The translations under genes and the position numbers were made by a program. A stretch of 64,000 nucleotides of DNA. It comes from Niabella pedocola. GTDB lineage: Bacteria > Bacteroidota > Bacteroidia > Chitinophagales > Chitinophagaceae. The stretch is from NCBI RefSeq assembly GCF_021044425.1, contig NZ_JAJNEC010000006.1:1-64000 (forward strand), written 5' to 3'. Positions 18,526 to 27,593 of the stretch are shown piece by piece (the stretch's first letter is position 1; the number at the start of each line of letters is the position of its first letter). Below the pieces are notes generated by a model, which did no database searches, was not told the origin of the DNA, and was given only the letters and a program-made list of their open reading frames with translations.

Positions 18526-19680
18526 ATGAAAGGAATTACAACGCTCTTCTTACTTTTTTTTGTTACCGGTATTGTAGCGCAACCACCAAAAGCGCAACTT
18601 CAGCTGGAATGGTTCCAGGAGGGACATATCCTCCAGGGTGTTTCCATGAATAAACAGGGTGATGAGCTGGTATTTGTAAAACGGCTCCGGAGTAAAGAGG
18701 CCGGAACTGCAACTGCAGTGCCTGCTGGCACGGAAAACCTGGTTAGCTATGGAAAGGATACCAGCCGGTTGCTGGACCCGGTTATTGCACACTATGACCT
18801 GAAGAGCCGTCGCCTGCTGCTGCTGGATTACGGCTGGGCACCCCGGTTTTCGCCCAACAGCCGGCGGGTAGTATATGCCCACCAGGAAAAACCGCTCAAC
18901 GGCGCAAGGGTTGTAGCGGAATCGCTGAAAGGGAACGGGATCCGCATTTTTGAATTTCAGACAAAAAAAGTGATCGATGCAGTTACCACTACGCGGGGAT
19001 TTTTAATGGACCCCGTATTTACGGATTCTGCAAGCATCATCTATAAAACGGGAGACGCTGTAAACGGCCCTTATGCCGCTGGTATTTCGTTGCACCGCTA
19101 TAATTTACTTACCAAGAAAACCGAGCTGTTGTATGGCGCCCGCATCCGGCACCGGCTGTATGATCTGATGGGGGATGTATATGGTTCGGGCAGTCACTAT
19201 GCGTTTACGGTGTATAGTCCGCAGGACTCTGCACCCGGGCTCGCCAACGAGTATTCCCATTTGTTAATGCGGGGACAGGATACCCTGCACAATTTCGGCA
19301 TCCGGCATTACAGTAATCTCGATGCAAAGTTTGCCCTGTTACCGGGTGATCAGCTGGTGTACCTGGATGATAACCATCTGATGGCGGAGGATACCAGCTT
19401 TATAGTTACGTATCAATCGGGAAACGTCCTTTCAAAGAAGCCGTTGGATATGGAGTTTAGCAAGGCCTGGCTGAGTCCGGAAGGCCGTTTCCTGTTTTAT
19501 ACAAATAATGAGCAGGTATTTATCCTAAGGATCGCTGATTTTACAAAACTGCAGTTACCCTTGGCAAAAAAGGAGATCCACTCGGTGGTGTGGTCCGATG
19601 ACGGGCATAAGGTAGCGGTGGTACAGGATCATGATACCCTTCCGCACACGGATAAGCTCTATCTTTTTTCAGTAAATTAG
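18526..19680 (+). CDS. Secreted TolB-like beta-propeller protein of unknown function
   Basis: A 384-residue exported protein. A signal peptide runs to about VAQPPKAQ. It is followed by blade-like repeats of the PD40/TolB kind, for example LLLLDYGWAPRFSPNSRRVVYAH, EFSKAWLSPEGRFLFYTNNEQV and HSVVWSDDGHKVAVVQDHD. Such propellers usually mediate protein interaction or act as non-enzymatic sensors. No catalytic residues were recognised and no partner gene is adjacent. It may be specific to Chitinophagaceae. Confidence 0.72.
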   Translation: MKGITTLFLLFFVTGIVAQPPKAQLQLEWFQEGHILQGVSMNKQGDELVFVKRLRSKEAGTATAVPAGTENLVSYGKDTSRLLDPVIAHYDLKSRRLLLLDYGWAPRFSPNSRRVVYAHQEKPLNGARVVAESLKGNGIRIFEFQTKKVIDAVTTTRGFLMDPVFTDSASIIYKTGDAVNGPYAAGISLHRYNLLTKKTELLYGARIRHRLYDLMGDVYGSGSHYAFTVYSPQDSAPGLANEYSHLLMRGQDTLHNFGIRHYSNLDAKFALLPGDQLVYLDDNHLMAEDTSFIVTYQSGNVLSKKPLDMEFSKAWLSPEGRFLFYTNNEQVFILRIADFTKLQLPLAKKEIHSVVWSDDGHKVAVVQDHDTLPHTDKLYLFSVN

Positions 19681-19693
19681 GGATGGGTGCGGT

Positions 19694-20077
19694 TTATTTT
19701 TTTCCGCTTTTACGCAATGCAGGTTCAATTTCCTCTTTCCACTTTTTATATTCGTCGGCCGTCAGCGTTTTTTTCAGCTGGTTGTCCCGTTCTGTGAAAA
19801 GATCCTCATTTTGTTTACGTACACTCTGGTAATCCTGCTGCAGCCCCTGTGCCAGCGTTGACGAACCCTGGATATTGTCGCGCAATTTGTCCTGTGCCGT
19901 ATAAAAATCGGTAAAGATGGTTTCTATACTGCTTCTTTTTGTCTTGTCTGGTTTTATGGCTGCATCAAATTTTGTTAAGACCGAACTCACTTTATCGCTA
20001 ACACTTTCCTTCTGTGCAAAGAGGGAAGTACTCAGCGTTAAAAACAGTCCTAAAACCAGAATAAATCTGCTTCTCAT
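19694..20077 (-). CDS. Small periplasmic helical protein, LTxxQ/Spy-like
   Basis: A 127-residue exported protein: signal peptide ending at LFAQ, then an almost entirely charged helical sequence ending DEYKKWKEEIEPALRKSGKK. The pattern of a short stem and a LTADEYKKW-type segment resembles the Spy/CpxP-like periplasmic helical proteins, but the match is weak. It is the last gene of a minus-strand set with a membrane-anchored heavy-metal-sensor-like protein, an anti-sigma-like protein and an ECF sigma factor, so a role in envelope stress sensing is plausible. Confidence 0.6.
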   Translation of the reverse strand: MRSRFILVLGLFLTLSTSLFAQKESVSDKVSSVLTKFDAAIKPDKTKRSSIETIFTDFYTAQDKLRDNIQGSSTLAQGLQQDYQSVRKQNEDLFTERDNQLKKTLTADEYKKWKEEIEPALRKSGKK

Positions 20078-20160
20078 GTTACAAAATTATGTGATTTGAT
20101 GCCATTATATAGTATAAGAGGCTTCTTGCCCATAATAAAGTTGCAAGCTGGTTTAATTTT

Positions 20161-20646
20161 TTATTTATTCGGAGCCGGAGGAACCGGGCGGCCGTTTCTT
20201 CCCTGCCGGATGATCTTTGTCATAAGGGAATCATATTTTGGTTGCTGTTCAGGAGTGCAGATCGCACGGGTAGCTTTAAAATGATAAAAAGCTTTTATTT
20301 CAGCCCCCTTTTGCAGTATGGCAATCGAATCGGCCAGCCGGGCAATCGTACTATCCGCAACAACCGGCTGTTTGGTAAGATCAAATAATCGTTGTTTGAT
20401 TTTGCGGATCTGCTCCATATCGATCTTGGCGCTGGTCCAATGCTTTTCTTTTAGTTGTTTGAACTGTTCTAGCTGGCTATCGGAAAATCCTACTTCATTT
20501 TTCAGCGCACCGGTAAAACCTTCCCGTTCTTTATCAAAAGGGCGCTTCTTCGAGGAGATAAAGGTATATGCCAGCAATGCCAGATTGGTAATCAGCAGCA
20601 AGGCGATGATAAAAATAAGGGTTCTGTTTCGTTCCGTATTGTTCAT
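20161..20646 (-). CDS. Membrane-anchored Spy/CpxP-like (heavy-metal sensor type) protein
   Basis: A 161-residue protein with one N-terminal membrane helix (TLIFIIALLLITNLALLAYTF) and a periplasmic helical domain. Segments such as VGFSDSQLEQFKQLKEKHW and CTPEQQPKYDSLM match the LTxxQ-type periplasmic metal-sensor or chaperone fold. The ATG at 20646 is preferred to one at 20667 because it avoids overlap with the upstream gene, whose stop lies 5 bp away. Context with an ECF sigma factor suggests it belongs to that regulatory unit. Confidence 0.7.
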   Translation of the reverse strand: MNNTERNRTLIFIIALLLITNLALLAYTFISSKKRPFDKEREGFTGALKNEVGFSDSQLEQFKQLKEKHWTSAKIDMEQIRKIKQRLFDLTKQPVVADSTIARLADSIAILQKGAEIKAFYHFKATRAICTPEQQPKYDSLMTKIIRQGRNGRPVPPAPNK

Positions 20647-20650
20647 TCCT

Positions 20651-20983
20651 CTATTTGTTAAAATCATAGCTGGTGTTGGACGCCAGGATAAAATTCTCGT
20701 TTTGCAGGATATCCGATTCGGTTCCTGCGGTGGTTACGGTTTCTGCCTGTTGCTGTTGCTTGTTATTACCGTCAACAATCAGATAAATGTTTAAGGTCAG
20801 GATGGTTACAAGACAGCAAACGGCAACCGCCGGCTTTGCTATCACACTGCCGGCCCTGGTCCAGAAACTGGATTCCTCCCTTAAACGGGCCATCACCCGG
20901 GTATGCATAAATGGCCGGGCTTCGGCCCGTTGAATGCCGTCCAGGCTGTTGAGGATGGAGTCGATATGATCTTGCTCTTTCAT
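20651..20983 (-). CDS. Small membrane protein, putative anti-sigma factor
   Basis: A 110-residue protein with an N-terminal cytoplasmic segment of ~50 residues (DSILNSLDGIQRAEARPFM), a single membrane helix (AVAVCCLVTILTLNIYLIV) and a short periplasmic tail. No zinc-binding HxxxCxxC motif is present. Size, topology and the position 90 bp behind an ECF sigma factor gene suggest an anti-sigma or co-regulator role. This is inference from context, not from a recognised domain. Confidence 0.6.
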   Translation of the reverse strand: MKEQDHIDSILNSLDGIQRAEARPFMHTRVMARLREESSFWTRAGSVIAKPAVAVCCLVTILTLNIYLIVDGNNKQQQQAETVTTAGTESDILQNENFILASNTSYDFNK

Positions 20984-21072
20984 TCCAAAACGGGTTTAAA
21001 GTGTTTCATGATTGCTATAATATCTAAATATATCTTATTAATGGTATTTGACGTCATTTTTCAGCTTTTCTT

Positions 21073-21648
21073 TTACGCCCGGGGCTTATAGTCTTTCTCC
21101 AGGATCTTTCTGAGATTGTTTTTGGCCCGGTGTAACAGGGATTCGATGGAAGATACAGAGGTTTCCAATACCTCGCTTACTTCCTGGTAACTCAACCCTT
21201 CAACCTTATTTAATATAAATGCAATACGCTGATTTTCAGGAAGCTGATCAATGGCTTTGAACAAAATGGACGCATTTTCTTTTTTATCCAGTACAATACC
21301 GGGATGTTGAAAATCCGGAGGGTTTACCACTACCTCGCTATCGTCGCCAAAAATGCTGCGTACAAAACCAAATCTTTTTTTACGCTTTTTTTTGCGTTCA
21401 AAGTCCAGCGATTTGGTGGTAGCGATCCGGTAGATCCAGGTAGATAGTTTAGATTCTCCTTTAAACGAATGGATCGACTGGAAAACCTGTACAAATACAT
21501 CCTGGGAAATGTCTTCTGCGTCTTCCTCGCTTTTTACGATGGCCAAACAGGTATTGTAGACCATATTCTGGTAGTTGTCAACTACCTGCTTAAACGCGGC
21601 TTCATTGCCCTGCTTTAATTCCTGTACTAATATTTCTTCGTTCAGCAA
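21073..21648 (-). CDS. ECF RNA polymerase sigma factor
   Basis: A sigma-70 family factor of the extracytoplasmic-function type. Region 2 includes YNTCLAIVKSEEDAEDISQDVF and the -10-recognising STWIYRIATTKSLDF. Region 4 contains LPENQRIAFILNKVEGLSYQEV and the helix-turn-helix ETSVSSIESLLHRAKNNLRK. No ATG fits: the first ATG in frame (21762) lies inside the upstream barrel gene. A TTG at 21648 gives 191 residues beginning LLNEEILVQELKQG, the usual ECF N-terminus. It is followed by a probable anti-sigma gene and two Spy-like genes on the same strand. Confidence 0.88.
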   Translation of the reverse strand: MLNEEILVQELKQGNEAAFKQVVDNYQNMVYNTCLAIVKSEEDAEDISQDVFVQVFQSIHSFKGESKLSTWIYRIATTKSLDFERKKKRKKRFGFVRSIFGDDSEVVVNPPDFQHPGIVLDKKENASILFKAIDQLPENQRIAFILNKVEGLSYQEVSEVLETSVSSIESLLHRAKNNLRKILEKDYKPRA

Positions 21649-21698
21649 TGTAATACCGGTTAATTCGGCGATATTACAAAAAAAAAGGATAGTACCCG

Positions 21699-24593
21699 TT
21701 AAAACATTGGACCGCCGGGCCGTCCGCCACCACGCATCATACCGGGAGGGCCTCCCTGCCATTCTCTTCTGTGCTCGCCGCCTTCCTCACGGGCCGGTGT
21801 CTTACCCTTGCCAAAATTGCGCAGGCTGTAGGTAAAGGTGAGCATAAAATATTGGCGCAATACCATGTTACGGGCATCAGTAATATAATTGGCATTTACT
21901 GTCCTGGAAATGCTCTGATTTTGATTCAGGAGGTCAAAAACGGAAAGCTTCAGTTCACCCGCCTGTTTTTTCAGGAATTTTTTACCGATACCTGCGTTCC
22001 ACAACCAGAACGACTGGTTCATGCCAGCCGTGAGGCCGGAATAATTCTGGTAAGAAAGGTCATTTTGCAGGAACCAGCCGCTCTTCGAAAGAAGGTTTGC
22101 AAAGAAACCCCCTGTTTGGGTAACATAGCGGTTGGCTGTAGTGCGCTGATCAGTGCTGGTGGTATTGTTGAACTGTGTATTATAGGATAAACTGAAATCC
22201 ACATATTCGCTGATATTGCTACCCAATACCAAACCGGCAGAAATGCCCTGGTTGGTTGTACGGGTGCTTTGGTAATCGATCATGCCGGGCGCTTCCTGGT
22301 AGGTATACCCGGTGTTGATGTTCAGGTTCGATTTTATAGGTTTCAGAGGCAGGCTGTATGTTAAGAAGGTGTTGAGATTTTTGTATCCGTTCATATTTAC
22401 CGGTTTGCTGAACTGGGCGCCTTTCTTGACCTCAACCCCGTTGATAACAGAGTCCTGCATCGGGAAATAGGTGGCGGTAGTAATATAATTATTGGACAGT
22501 TGTCCGAATACGTTCAGAAAAAAGCTCTGGTTGTTGCGGGTATTTGTATAAGAATATCTTGCAGATCCCCAGTTGGTTGTGGTTTGCTTCAACTCCGGAT
22601 TACCGCTGCTGATGCTTAGTGCATTACTGGCGTCCACTACATCCTGCAACTGGTTGATGCTGGGAAAGTCGTTTCGCATGCGGTAGAACACCCGTATATT
22701 GCTGAATCTTCCGATCTTTTTCATCCAACGGAGATTGGGCAGGATCGTGTTAAAGGTTTGATTCACGGTTGAGGTGGTAGGATATGTCCGCATGCTTTGC
22801 AACAAGGTGTTTTCAAAATTCACACCTACAGAAAACTGGTTATCCCTGCTTTTGCCCAACCGATAATCCACTTCCCCGGTATTGGTTTTTATTGTATTAT
22901 CAAATTTGTTGGATTGAAGCTGGTTAAAATCATTATATCCGTTTCCGTCGTAGTCGAAGGTTTCCTGATCCGCTTTGTTTTTTTGTACCTGGTAGCTGTA
23001 TTCAAACTGGAACATTCCTTGTTTGCCTGCTGGTTCAGTGTAGGTGGCTCGGGCCCGGTACTGGCTGCCGTTCGTATTATTATCGCGGAACTGGTTTACG
23101 AGTGAGTCCAGGCGGGTTCCGGAATCATAATAGTTCAGCATATTATAATTGAAAGACGTACCGTCGTTCTTGCTGTGCGAGGTTTGGAGGCCGATGGAGA
23201 AGGTCCTGCCCGGTTTGGCAAAGGAGTGGCGGTACATCAGGTTATTGTTGATGTTGAACCCGTTCCGGTTGGAACTGGAATATCCGTTTGCATTATTCAG
23301 AGAGTCAACGCTTCCCCCGTCTGGTTGGAGGTAGGTATGTGTTTCTGATTGCGTATTAGAACTGTTATTCTGGAAGCTCAGGCTGGGTATAAAATAAATG
23401 GAGTTGCTGGAATCGATCTTATACTCCAGGCGCATATTAAAGCGATGGTTATTGTTATTTGCCGTATTAAAATTTTTACTGTTTACAAACCTGGAGTTGG
23501 TCAGGTATTGTGTATTGGTTTCAGATTCATTGGTAGAATATTGGTTGTTGAAGAAATAACTGGCAGCTACATCAATTTTTTTGCCCCATTTATCGCCGTA
23601 GTTCACGCCAAAGGCATTTGTTTTACTGATACCGGGTGTAAGGCCAACCATAAAATCACCCCCGTTTCCACCTCCGCGGTAACCGCCACCCCCGCCGCCG
23701 CCTCTTCCACCGCCGCGTCCGCCGCTTGAGGTAACACCCAGCAGATCCTGCTGGGCAAAGTTTTGCTGGTTGATATTATTAAAATTCCCCACGATGGAGA
23801 TCCGCCGGCTACCATTAAACAAGCTTGTGTTACCGCCGGCCGTATACCGGCTATCTGTGCCATACCCTGCATAAATACGCCCGAACTGGCCGTTCCGGAT
23901 GCCGGATTTTGTAACGATGTTAATGGACTTCTGGGAATTCCCATCGTCAAAACCGGTCAGCTGAGCCTGATCGCTCAACCGGTCAAAAACCTGTATTTTA
24001 TCCACCACTTCGGAAGGAAGGTTTCGCAGTGCCATCGTCGCATCATCACCAAAAAAGTCTTTACCATCAACCGTTACCTTTTTTACGGCTTCGCCCTGGG
24101 CCGTTACGCTCCCGCTGCGGTCTACCGTAATCCCCGGCATTTTCTTTATAAGATCTTCAACCGTGGCATCCGGATTGGTTTTGTACTGGCTGGCGCTGAA
24201 TTGGGTAGTATCCCCCTTTTGAGTTACGGCAGGCGCAGAAGCTACAATAACCACACCTTCCAGGGTAGTGGTTTTTTTGGGAATATATACATCCCCCAGA
24301 TCTGCATCCCGCAGGGTGTCTGAAAGTGTAATTTCTTTTTCGAGGGTTTCAAAGCCAATGGAGGTGGCCTTTAAGATATAGGCGCCAAGGCTGAGATTGA
24401 CAAAACTGAACTTCCCTTCTTTATCTGAAAGAGCCGATGCTTTTATAGATGAATCGGCCGCATTTTGCAGTTGAACGGTGGCCCCGCTTACGGTAGACCC
24501 CTCCACAGGGTCCATCAAAGTGCCTCTTATCGATTGCCCGTTCGTAGCAATTCCTGTTATCACAAGTACAAATAATAGTGCGATATGCTTCAT
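21699..24593 (-). CDS. Outer-membrane beta-barrel protein with carboxypeptidase-like and plug domains
   Basis: A TonB-receptor-like outer-membrane protein of the OMP_b-brl_3 kind (964 residues). In order: signal peptide; CarboxypepD_reg-like domain (SIRGTLMDPVEGSTVSGATV); a plug-like region (VEDLIKKMPGITVDRSGSVTAQG, KVTVDGKDFFGDD); then a long barrel. A low-complexity Gly/Arg insert lies near residue 300 and a second Gly/Pro/Arg-rich tail ends the protein. The first ATG of the frame (24635) adds 14 residues before the signal peptide, so 24593 is chosen. The ligand is unknown; there is no SusD partner. The sigma-factor gene starts 50 bp behind the stop. Confidence 0.85.
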   Translation of the reverse strand: MKHIALLFVLVITGIATNGQSIRGTLMDPVEGSTVSGATVQLQNAADSSIKASALSDKEGKFSFVNLSLGAYILKATSIGFETLEKEITLSDTLRDADLGDVYIPKKTTTLEGVVIVASAPAVTQKGDTTQFSASQYKTNPDATVEDLIKKMPGITVDRSGSVTAQGEAVKKVTVDGKDFFGDDATMALRNLPSEVVDKIQVFDRLSDQAQLTGFDDGNSQKSINIVTKSGIRNGQFGRIYAGYGTDSRYTAGGNTSLFNGSRRISIVGNFNNINQQNFAQQDLLGVTSSGGRGGGRGGGGGGGYRGGGNGGDFMVGLTPGISKTNAFGVNYGDKWGKKIDVAASYFFNNQYSTNESETNTQYLTNSRFVNSKNFNTANNNNHRFNMRLEYKIDSSNSIYFIPSLSFQNNSSNTQSETHTYLQPDGGSVDSLNNANGYSSSNRNGFNINNNLMYRHSFAKPGRTFSIGLQTSHSKNDGTSFNYNMLNYYDSGTRLDSLVNQFRDNNTNGSQYRARATYTEPAGKQGMFQFEYSYQVQKNKADQETFDYDGNGYNDFNQLQSNKFDNTIKTNTGEVDYRLGKSRDNQFSVGVNFENTLLQSMRTYPTTSTVNQTFNTILPNLRWMKKIGRFSNIRVFYRMRNDFPSINQLQDVVDASNALSISSGNPELKQTTTNWGSARYSYTNTRNNQSFFLNVFGQLSNNYITTATYFPMQDSVINGVEVKKGAQFSKPVNMNGYKNLNTFLTYSLPLKPIKSNLNINTGYTYQEAPGMIDYQSTRTTNQGISAGLVLGSNISEYVDFSLSYNTQFNNTTSTDQRTTANRYVTQTGGFFANLLSKSGWFLQNDLSYQNYSGLTAGMNQSFWLWNAGIGKKFLKKQAGELKLSVFDLLNQNQSISRTVNANYITDARNMVLRQYFMLTFTYSLRNFGKGKTPAREEGGEHRREWQGGPPGMMRGGGRPGGPMF

Positions 24594-24787
24594 AAAAAAG
24601 GGTATAAAGCTCATTGGACGATGAAAAAGGTTCAAACTTTCGGTTAGGGTCCCGGATATACACTAAAAATATTGATAAATAATGACTTGTATACTGCTTT
24701 TTTCTTTTATGCAGGAAAAGAATCGTATAAATAAGCGTATTTAGGCATATTCTTAAAAAAAGTCATTTATCTTGCGGCTCTTAAAAA

Positions 24788-25360
24788 ATGACCATGGAGT
24801 ATAATAAGTTAGTTGCAGTTAGTGGATTATCGGGCTTATTTGAGCTGATCAGCAGTAAAAATGACGGAGCCATTGTTCGCTCCCTGAACGACAAAACAAC
24901 CAAATTTGCGTCTTCCCGCATTCACCAGTTTTCACACCTGGAAAGCATTGAAATTTATACGATCCGGGATAATGTAAACCTGGCGGAGGTGTTCAATGCC
25001 ATGAAGGCTGATGGCACGGCGTTGCCAGACGTAAAAGATGATAAGGCGATCAAGGCGTATTTTCAGAAAGTATATCCTGATATGGATTTTGACCGGGTAT
25101 ATACCTCTGATATGAAGAAGATCGTAAAGTGGTTTGATCTCCTGCAAAAGAACAACATTGAAGTAAAGTTAACCGAAGCTGAAGAAGAAGCGGCTGCCGA
25201 AGAAGAAACTCCGGCACCGGAAGTGAAAGAAACCCCGGCACCGGCCAAAAAATCAGCAGCGAAGACCCAGGAAGCCGCCGCAACAGAGGGAGAGCCCGTA
25301 AAAAAAGCACCGGCCAAGAAGGCTGCTGCAAAAAAGGCTGCTAAAAAGAAAGAAGATTAA
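24788..25360 (+). CDS. DUF5606 protein with Lys/Ala-rich tail
   Basis: A 190-residue Bacteroidota-type DUF5606 protein. The N-terminal ~125 residues form the conserved domain (NKLVAVSGLSGLFELISSK, HLESIEIYTIRDNVNLAEVF, DMKKIVKWFDLL). The remainder is an acidic then strongly basic low-complexity tail of Ala/Lys/Pro repeats resembling histone H1-like tails. The domain's function is not established; the tail suggests binding to nucleic acid or ribosomes. A strong terminator follows, so the gene is monocistronic. Confidence 0.85.
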   Translation: MTMEYNKLVAVSGLSGLFELISSKNDGAIVRSLNDKTTKFASSRIHQFSHLESIEIYTIRDNVNLAEVFNAMKADGTALPDVKDDKAIKAYFQKVYPDMDFDRVYTSDMKKIVKWFDLLQKNNIEVKLTEAEEEAAAEEETPAPEVKETPAPAKKSAAKTQEAAATEGEPVKKAPAKKAAAKKAAKKKED

Positions 25361-25386
25361 TCAGCACCGCATTTTATAATAACTAC

Positions 25387-25418
25387 CGCCCCCGCTGTAG
25401 CGGGGGCGTATTGTTTTA
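25387..25418 (+). terminator. Rho-independent terminator after the DUF5606 gene
   Basis: Perfect 10-bp stem CGCCCCCGCT / AGCGGGGGCG with a 2-nt nominal loop, followed by a T-rich run TATTGTTTT. Confidence 0.8.
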
Positions 25419-25498
25419 TGAGGTTTGCATTTTATAAAGTATATTGCTGCTCCGGGTAGCTTTTGCTGCCCAGCTATCCTGAACAGCGCAATTGAAAA

Positions 25499-27226
25499 AT
25501 GATCAACATGAAATTAGACGCAAATATTCAACCCTTACACAGACAATTTTTACCGGCAAACTTTAAAATAACAGAATGGTCAACGTTGGAGCCGTATTTT
25601 AAAGACCTGGCGGGACGGGAATTAGCAGACCAAGAAGCCCTGGATCAGTGGTTGCAGGATATCAGTGAACTGGAGGCCGTGGTAAGTGAGGAGGCCTGCT
25701 GGCGCCAGATCAATATGACCCGTGATACGACAGACACGGCACTGGCGGAATCCTTTACCTTTTTTATGACAGAGATTCAACCTAAAATGCAGCCCTATGC
25801 AGACCAGCTGAACCGGAAGCTGATTGAAAGCCCGCTTTCAAATGAGCTCACCGCGCCGGAGTACTTTACATACCTCCGGAATGTGAAGAAAAACATTGAG
25901 CTGTTCCGGGAAGAAAATATCCCCTTACAATCGGAGCTGGCCGTAGAGGCACAGCAGTTTGGTGCCATTGCGGGAAAAATGACCGTTACCGTAAACGACC
26001 AGGAATACACGCTGCAACAGGCAGCCAAATTCCTGGAAAGTCCGGACCGGGCGTTGCGGGAAAGTGTATACCGCAAGATCGGTGACCGGCGCCTGCAGGA
26101 TAAGGACGCCCTGGATGATCTTTTTGATGCACTTTTAAAAAAGCGCCACCAGGTAGCACTGAATGCGGGGTTTGAAAATTACCGGGATTACCGGTTTGCC
26201 GAACTGGGCCGGTTTGATTACAGCAAGGAGAACTGCTTCCAGTTTCACGAAGCGGTGAAGCAACATGTATTGCCACTGGTGGATAAGATCTATCAGCAGA
26301 AAAAAGAAAAGCTGGGCCTGGATGTGCTGCGGCCCTGGGATATTGATGCGGAACCTGCGGGTACCGAGCCCCTGCGTCCCTTTAATACCGGCAGTGAGCT
26401 GGTGGAAAAAGCCATCCATTGTTTTAATGAGCTGAATCCCTTTTTTGGAGATTGTTTACGGAAGATGAATGAAATGGGCCGGCTCGACCTGGAAAGCCGT
26501 AAAGGAAAAGCTCCGGGCGGATACAACTGTCCCCTGGCGGAAACCGGCGCTCCTTTTATATTTATGAATGCAGCCGGCACCATGGACGATGTAACCACGA
26601 TGGTACATGAAGGCGGTCATGCCATTCATTCTTTTTTAACGCACCCGCTGAAATTATCGGCTTTTAAAGAATACCCGACCGAGATCGCTGAAGTGGCCAG
26701 CATGAGTATGGAATTGTTCAGCATGGAACACTGGACCGAATTTTTTAAAACTCCCGGAGAACTGAAACGGGCGCACGAGCAGCAACTGGAGCGGGTATTG
26801 ACCATCTTCCCCTGGATTGCAACGATCGATCAGTTCCAGCACTGGATCTACGAGCATCCCACACATACCCGTGAAGAGCGGCTGGCTGCATGGCAAACCA
26901 TACTGGCCTCCTTTACGCCGCAAACACTGGATACCAGCGGACTTGAAGATTACCGGAACTTCAACTGGCAGCGACAGCTGCATTTATATGAAGTGCCTTT
27001 TTACTATATCGAATACGGTATTGCTCAACTGGGTGCGATCGGCCTCTGGCAACAATATAAAAAAGACAAAACACAAGCCCTGGATCACTATATACAGGCG
27101 CTAAGCCTGGGCGGAACCCGCCCATTGCCCCAGCTTTTTGAAGCGGCAGGATTAAGATTTGATCTATCTCCCGACCACATCAAAGGATTGATGGAGTTTG
27201 TAAAAGGCGAACTGGACAGCCTGTAA
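25499..27226 (+). CDS. M3 family oligoendopeptidase
   Basis: Cytoplasmic zinc oligopeptidase of the M3 (PepF-like) family, 575 residues, without a signal peptide. The zinc motif HEGGH is at residues 370-374 (MVHEGGHAIHSF), with the downstream glutamate region EIAEVASMSMELFSMEHW supplying the third ligand. It degrades short peptides released by the proteasome-like proteases or taken up from outside. A 44-nt palindromic terminator follows directly. Confidence 0.93.
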   Translation: MINMKLDANIQPLHRQFLPANFKITEWSTLEPYFKDLAGRELADQEALDQWLQDISELEAVVSEEACWRQINMTRDTTDTALAESFTFFMTEIQPKMQPYADQLNRKLIESPLSNELTAPEYFTYLRNVKKNIELFREENIPLQSELAVEAQQFGAIAGKMTVTVNDQEYTLQQAAKFLESPDRALRESVYRKIGDRRLQDKDALDDLFDALLKKRHQVALNAGFENYRDYRFAELGRFDYSKENCFQFHEAVKQHVLPLVDKIYQQKKEKLGLDVLRPWDIDAEPAGTEPLRPFNTGSELVEKAIHCFNELNPFFGDCLRKMNEMGRLDLESRKGKAPGGYNCPLAETGAPFIFMNAAGTMDDVTTMVHEGGHAIHSFLTHPLKLSAFKEYPTEIAEVASMSMELFSMEHWTEFFKTPGELKRAHEQQLERVLTIFPWIATIDQFQHWIYEHPTHTREERLAAWQTILASFTPQTLDTSGLEDYRNFNWQRQLHLYEVPFYYIEYGIAQLGAIGLWQQYKKDKTQALDHYIQALSLGGTRPLPQLFEAAGLRFDLSPDHIKGLMEFVKGELDSL

Positions 27227-27240
27227 ATAATAATCGTCTT

Positions 27241-27284
27241 GAAGATAAAAAAGCGCCTTCTGCAGAAGGCGCTTTTTTATCTTC
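27241..27284. terminator. Perfect 44-nt palindromic bidirectional terminator
   Basis: Twenty-base arms are exactly reverse-complementary around the central TGCA. The core is AAAAAAGCGCCTTC / GAAGGCGCTTTTTT, so there is a T-tract in both directions. It lies between the convergent M3 peptidase gene (plus) and a small lipoprotein gene (minus), 4 bp from the stop codon of the latter. Confidence 0.9.
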
Positions 27285-27287
27285 TGT

Positions 27288-27470
27288 TTAACGGTATTCA
27301 TAATGGCCCCGGGTCCAGTGTTTATAACCATGGTAGCCGGGCGACCAATGGCCGGGCACCCATACACGGTGCCGCGGAGCGCGGGAATAGGCACTTACAG
27401 TGCAGGAAGCAAAGCCTGAAAGGAACAGCGCAAACAGCGCAGCCCCAATAACTGTTTTAAAAGCTTTCAT
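27288..27470 (-). CDS. Small WxxGxW-type repeat lipoprotein
   Basis: A 60-residue exported protein. A hydrophobic signal sequence ends in a lipobox (GFASC, Cys at ~23). It is followed by an aromatic/Gly/His-rich tail with WVPGHWSPGYHGYKHWTRGHYEYR-like repeats of W-x-x-G-H/Y, as in small YXWGXW-repeat envelope proteins of Bacteroidota. Function is unknown. It is convergent with the M3 peptidase gene and shares its terminator. Confidence 0.7.
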   Translation of the reverse strand: MKAFKTVIGAALFALFLSGFASCTVSAYSRAPRHRVWVPGHWSPGYHGYKHWTRGHYEYR

Positions 27471-27593
27471 AGAACATTGTTTTAATCAATAAAGCGGATA
27501 CAGTTATTGGAATAAAAACAACAAAAAAAGTTTAACACCTCCAATACCCCGAGCTGTTAAAAGAGCTATAAAACGATGTGCTCGCTGAGTGTC

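Noticed and set aside
21073..21762. 229-codon version of the sigma factor starting at an ATG
   Set aside because: The extra 38 residues overlap the end of the upstream barrel gene and do not resemble an ECF N-terminus.
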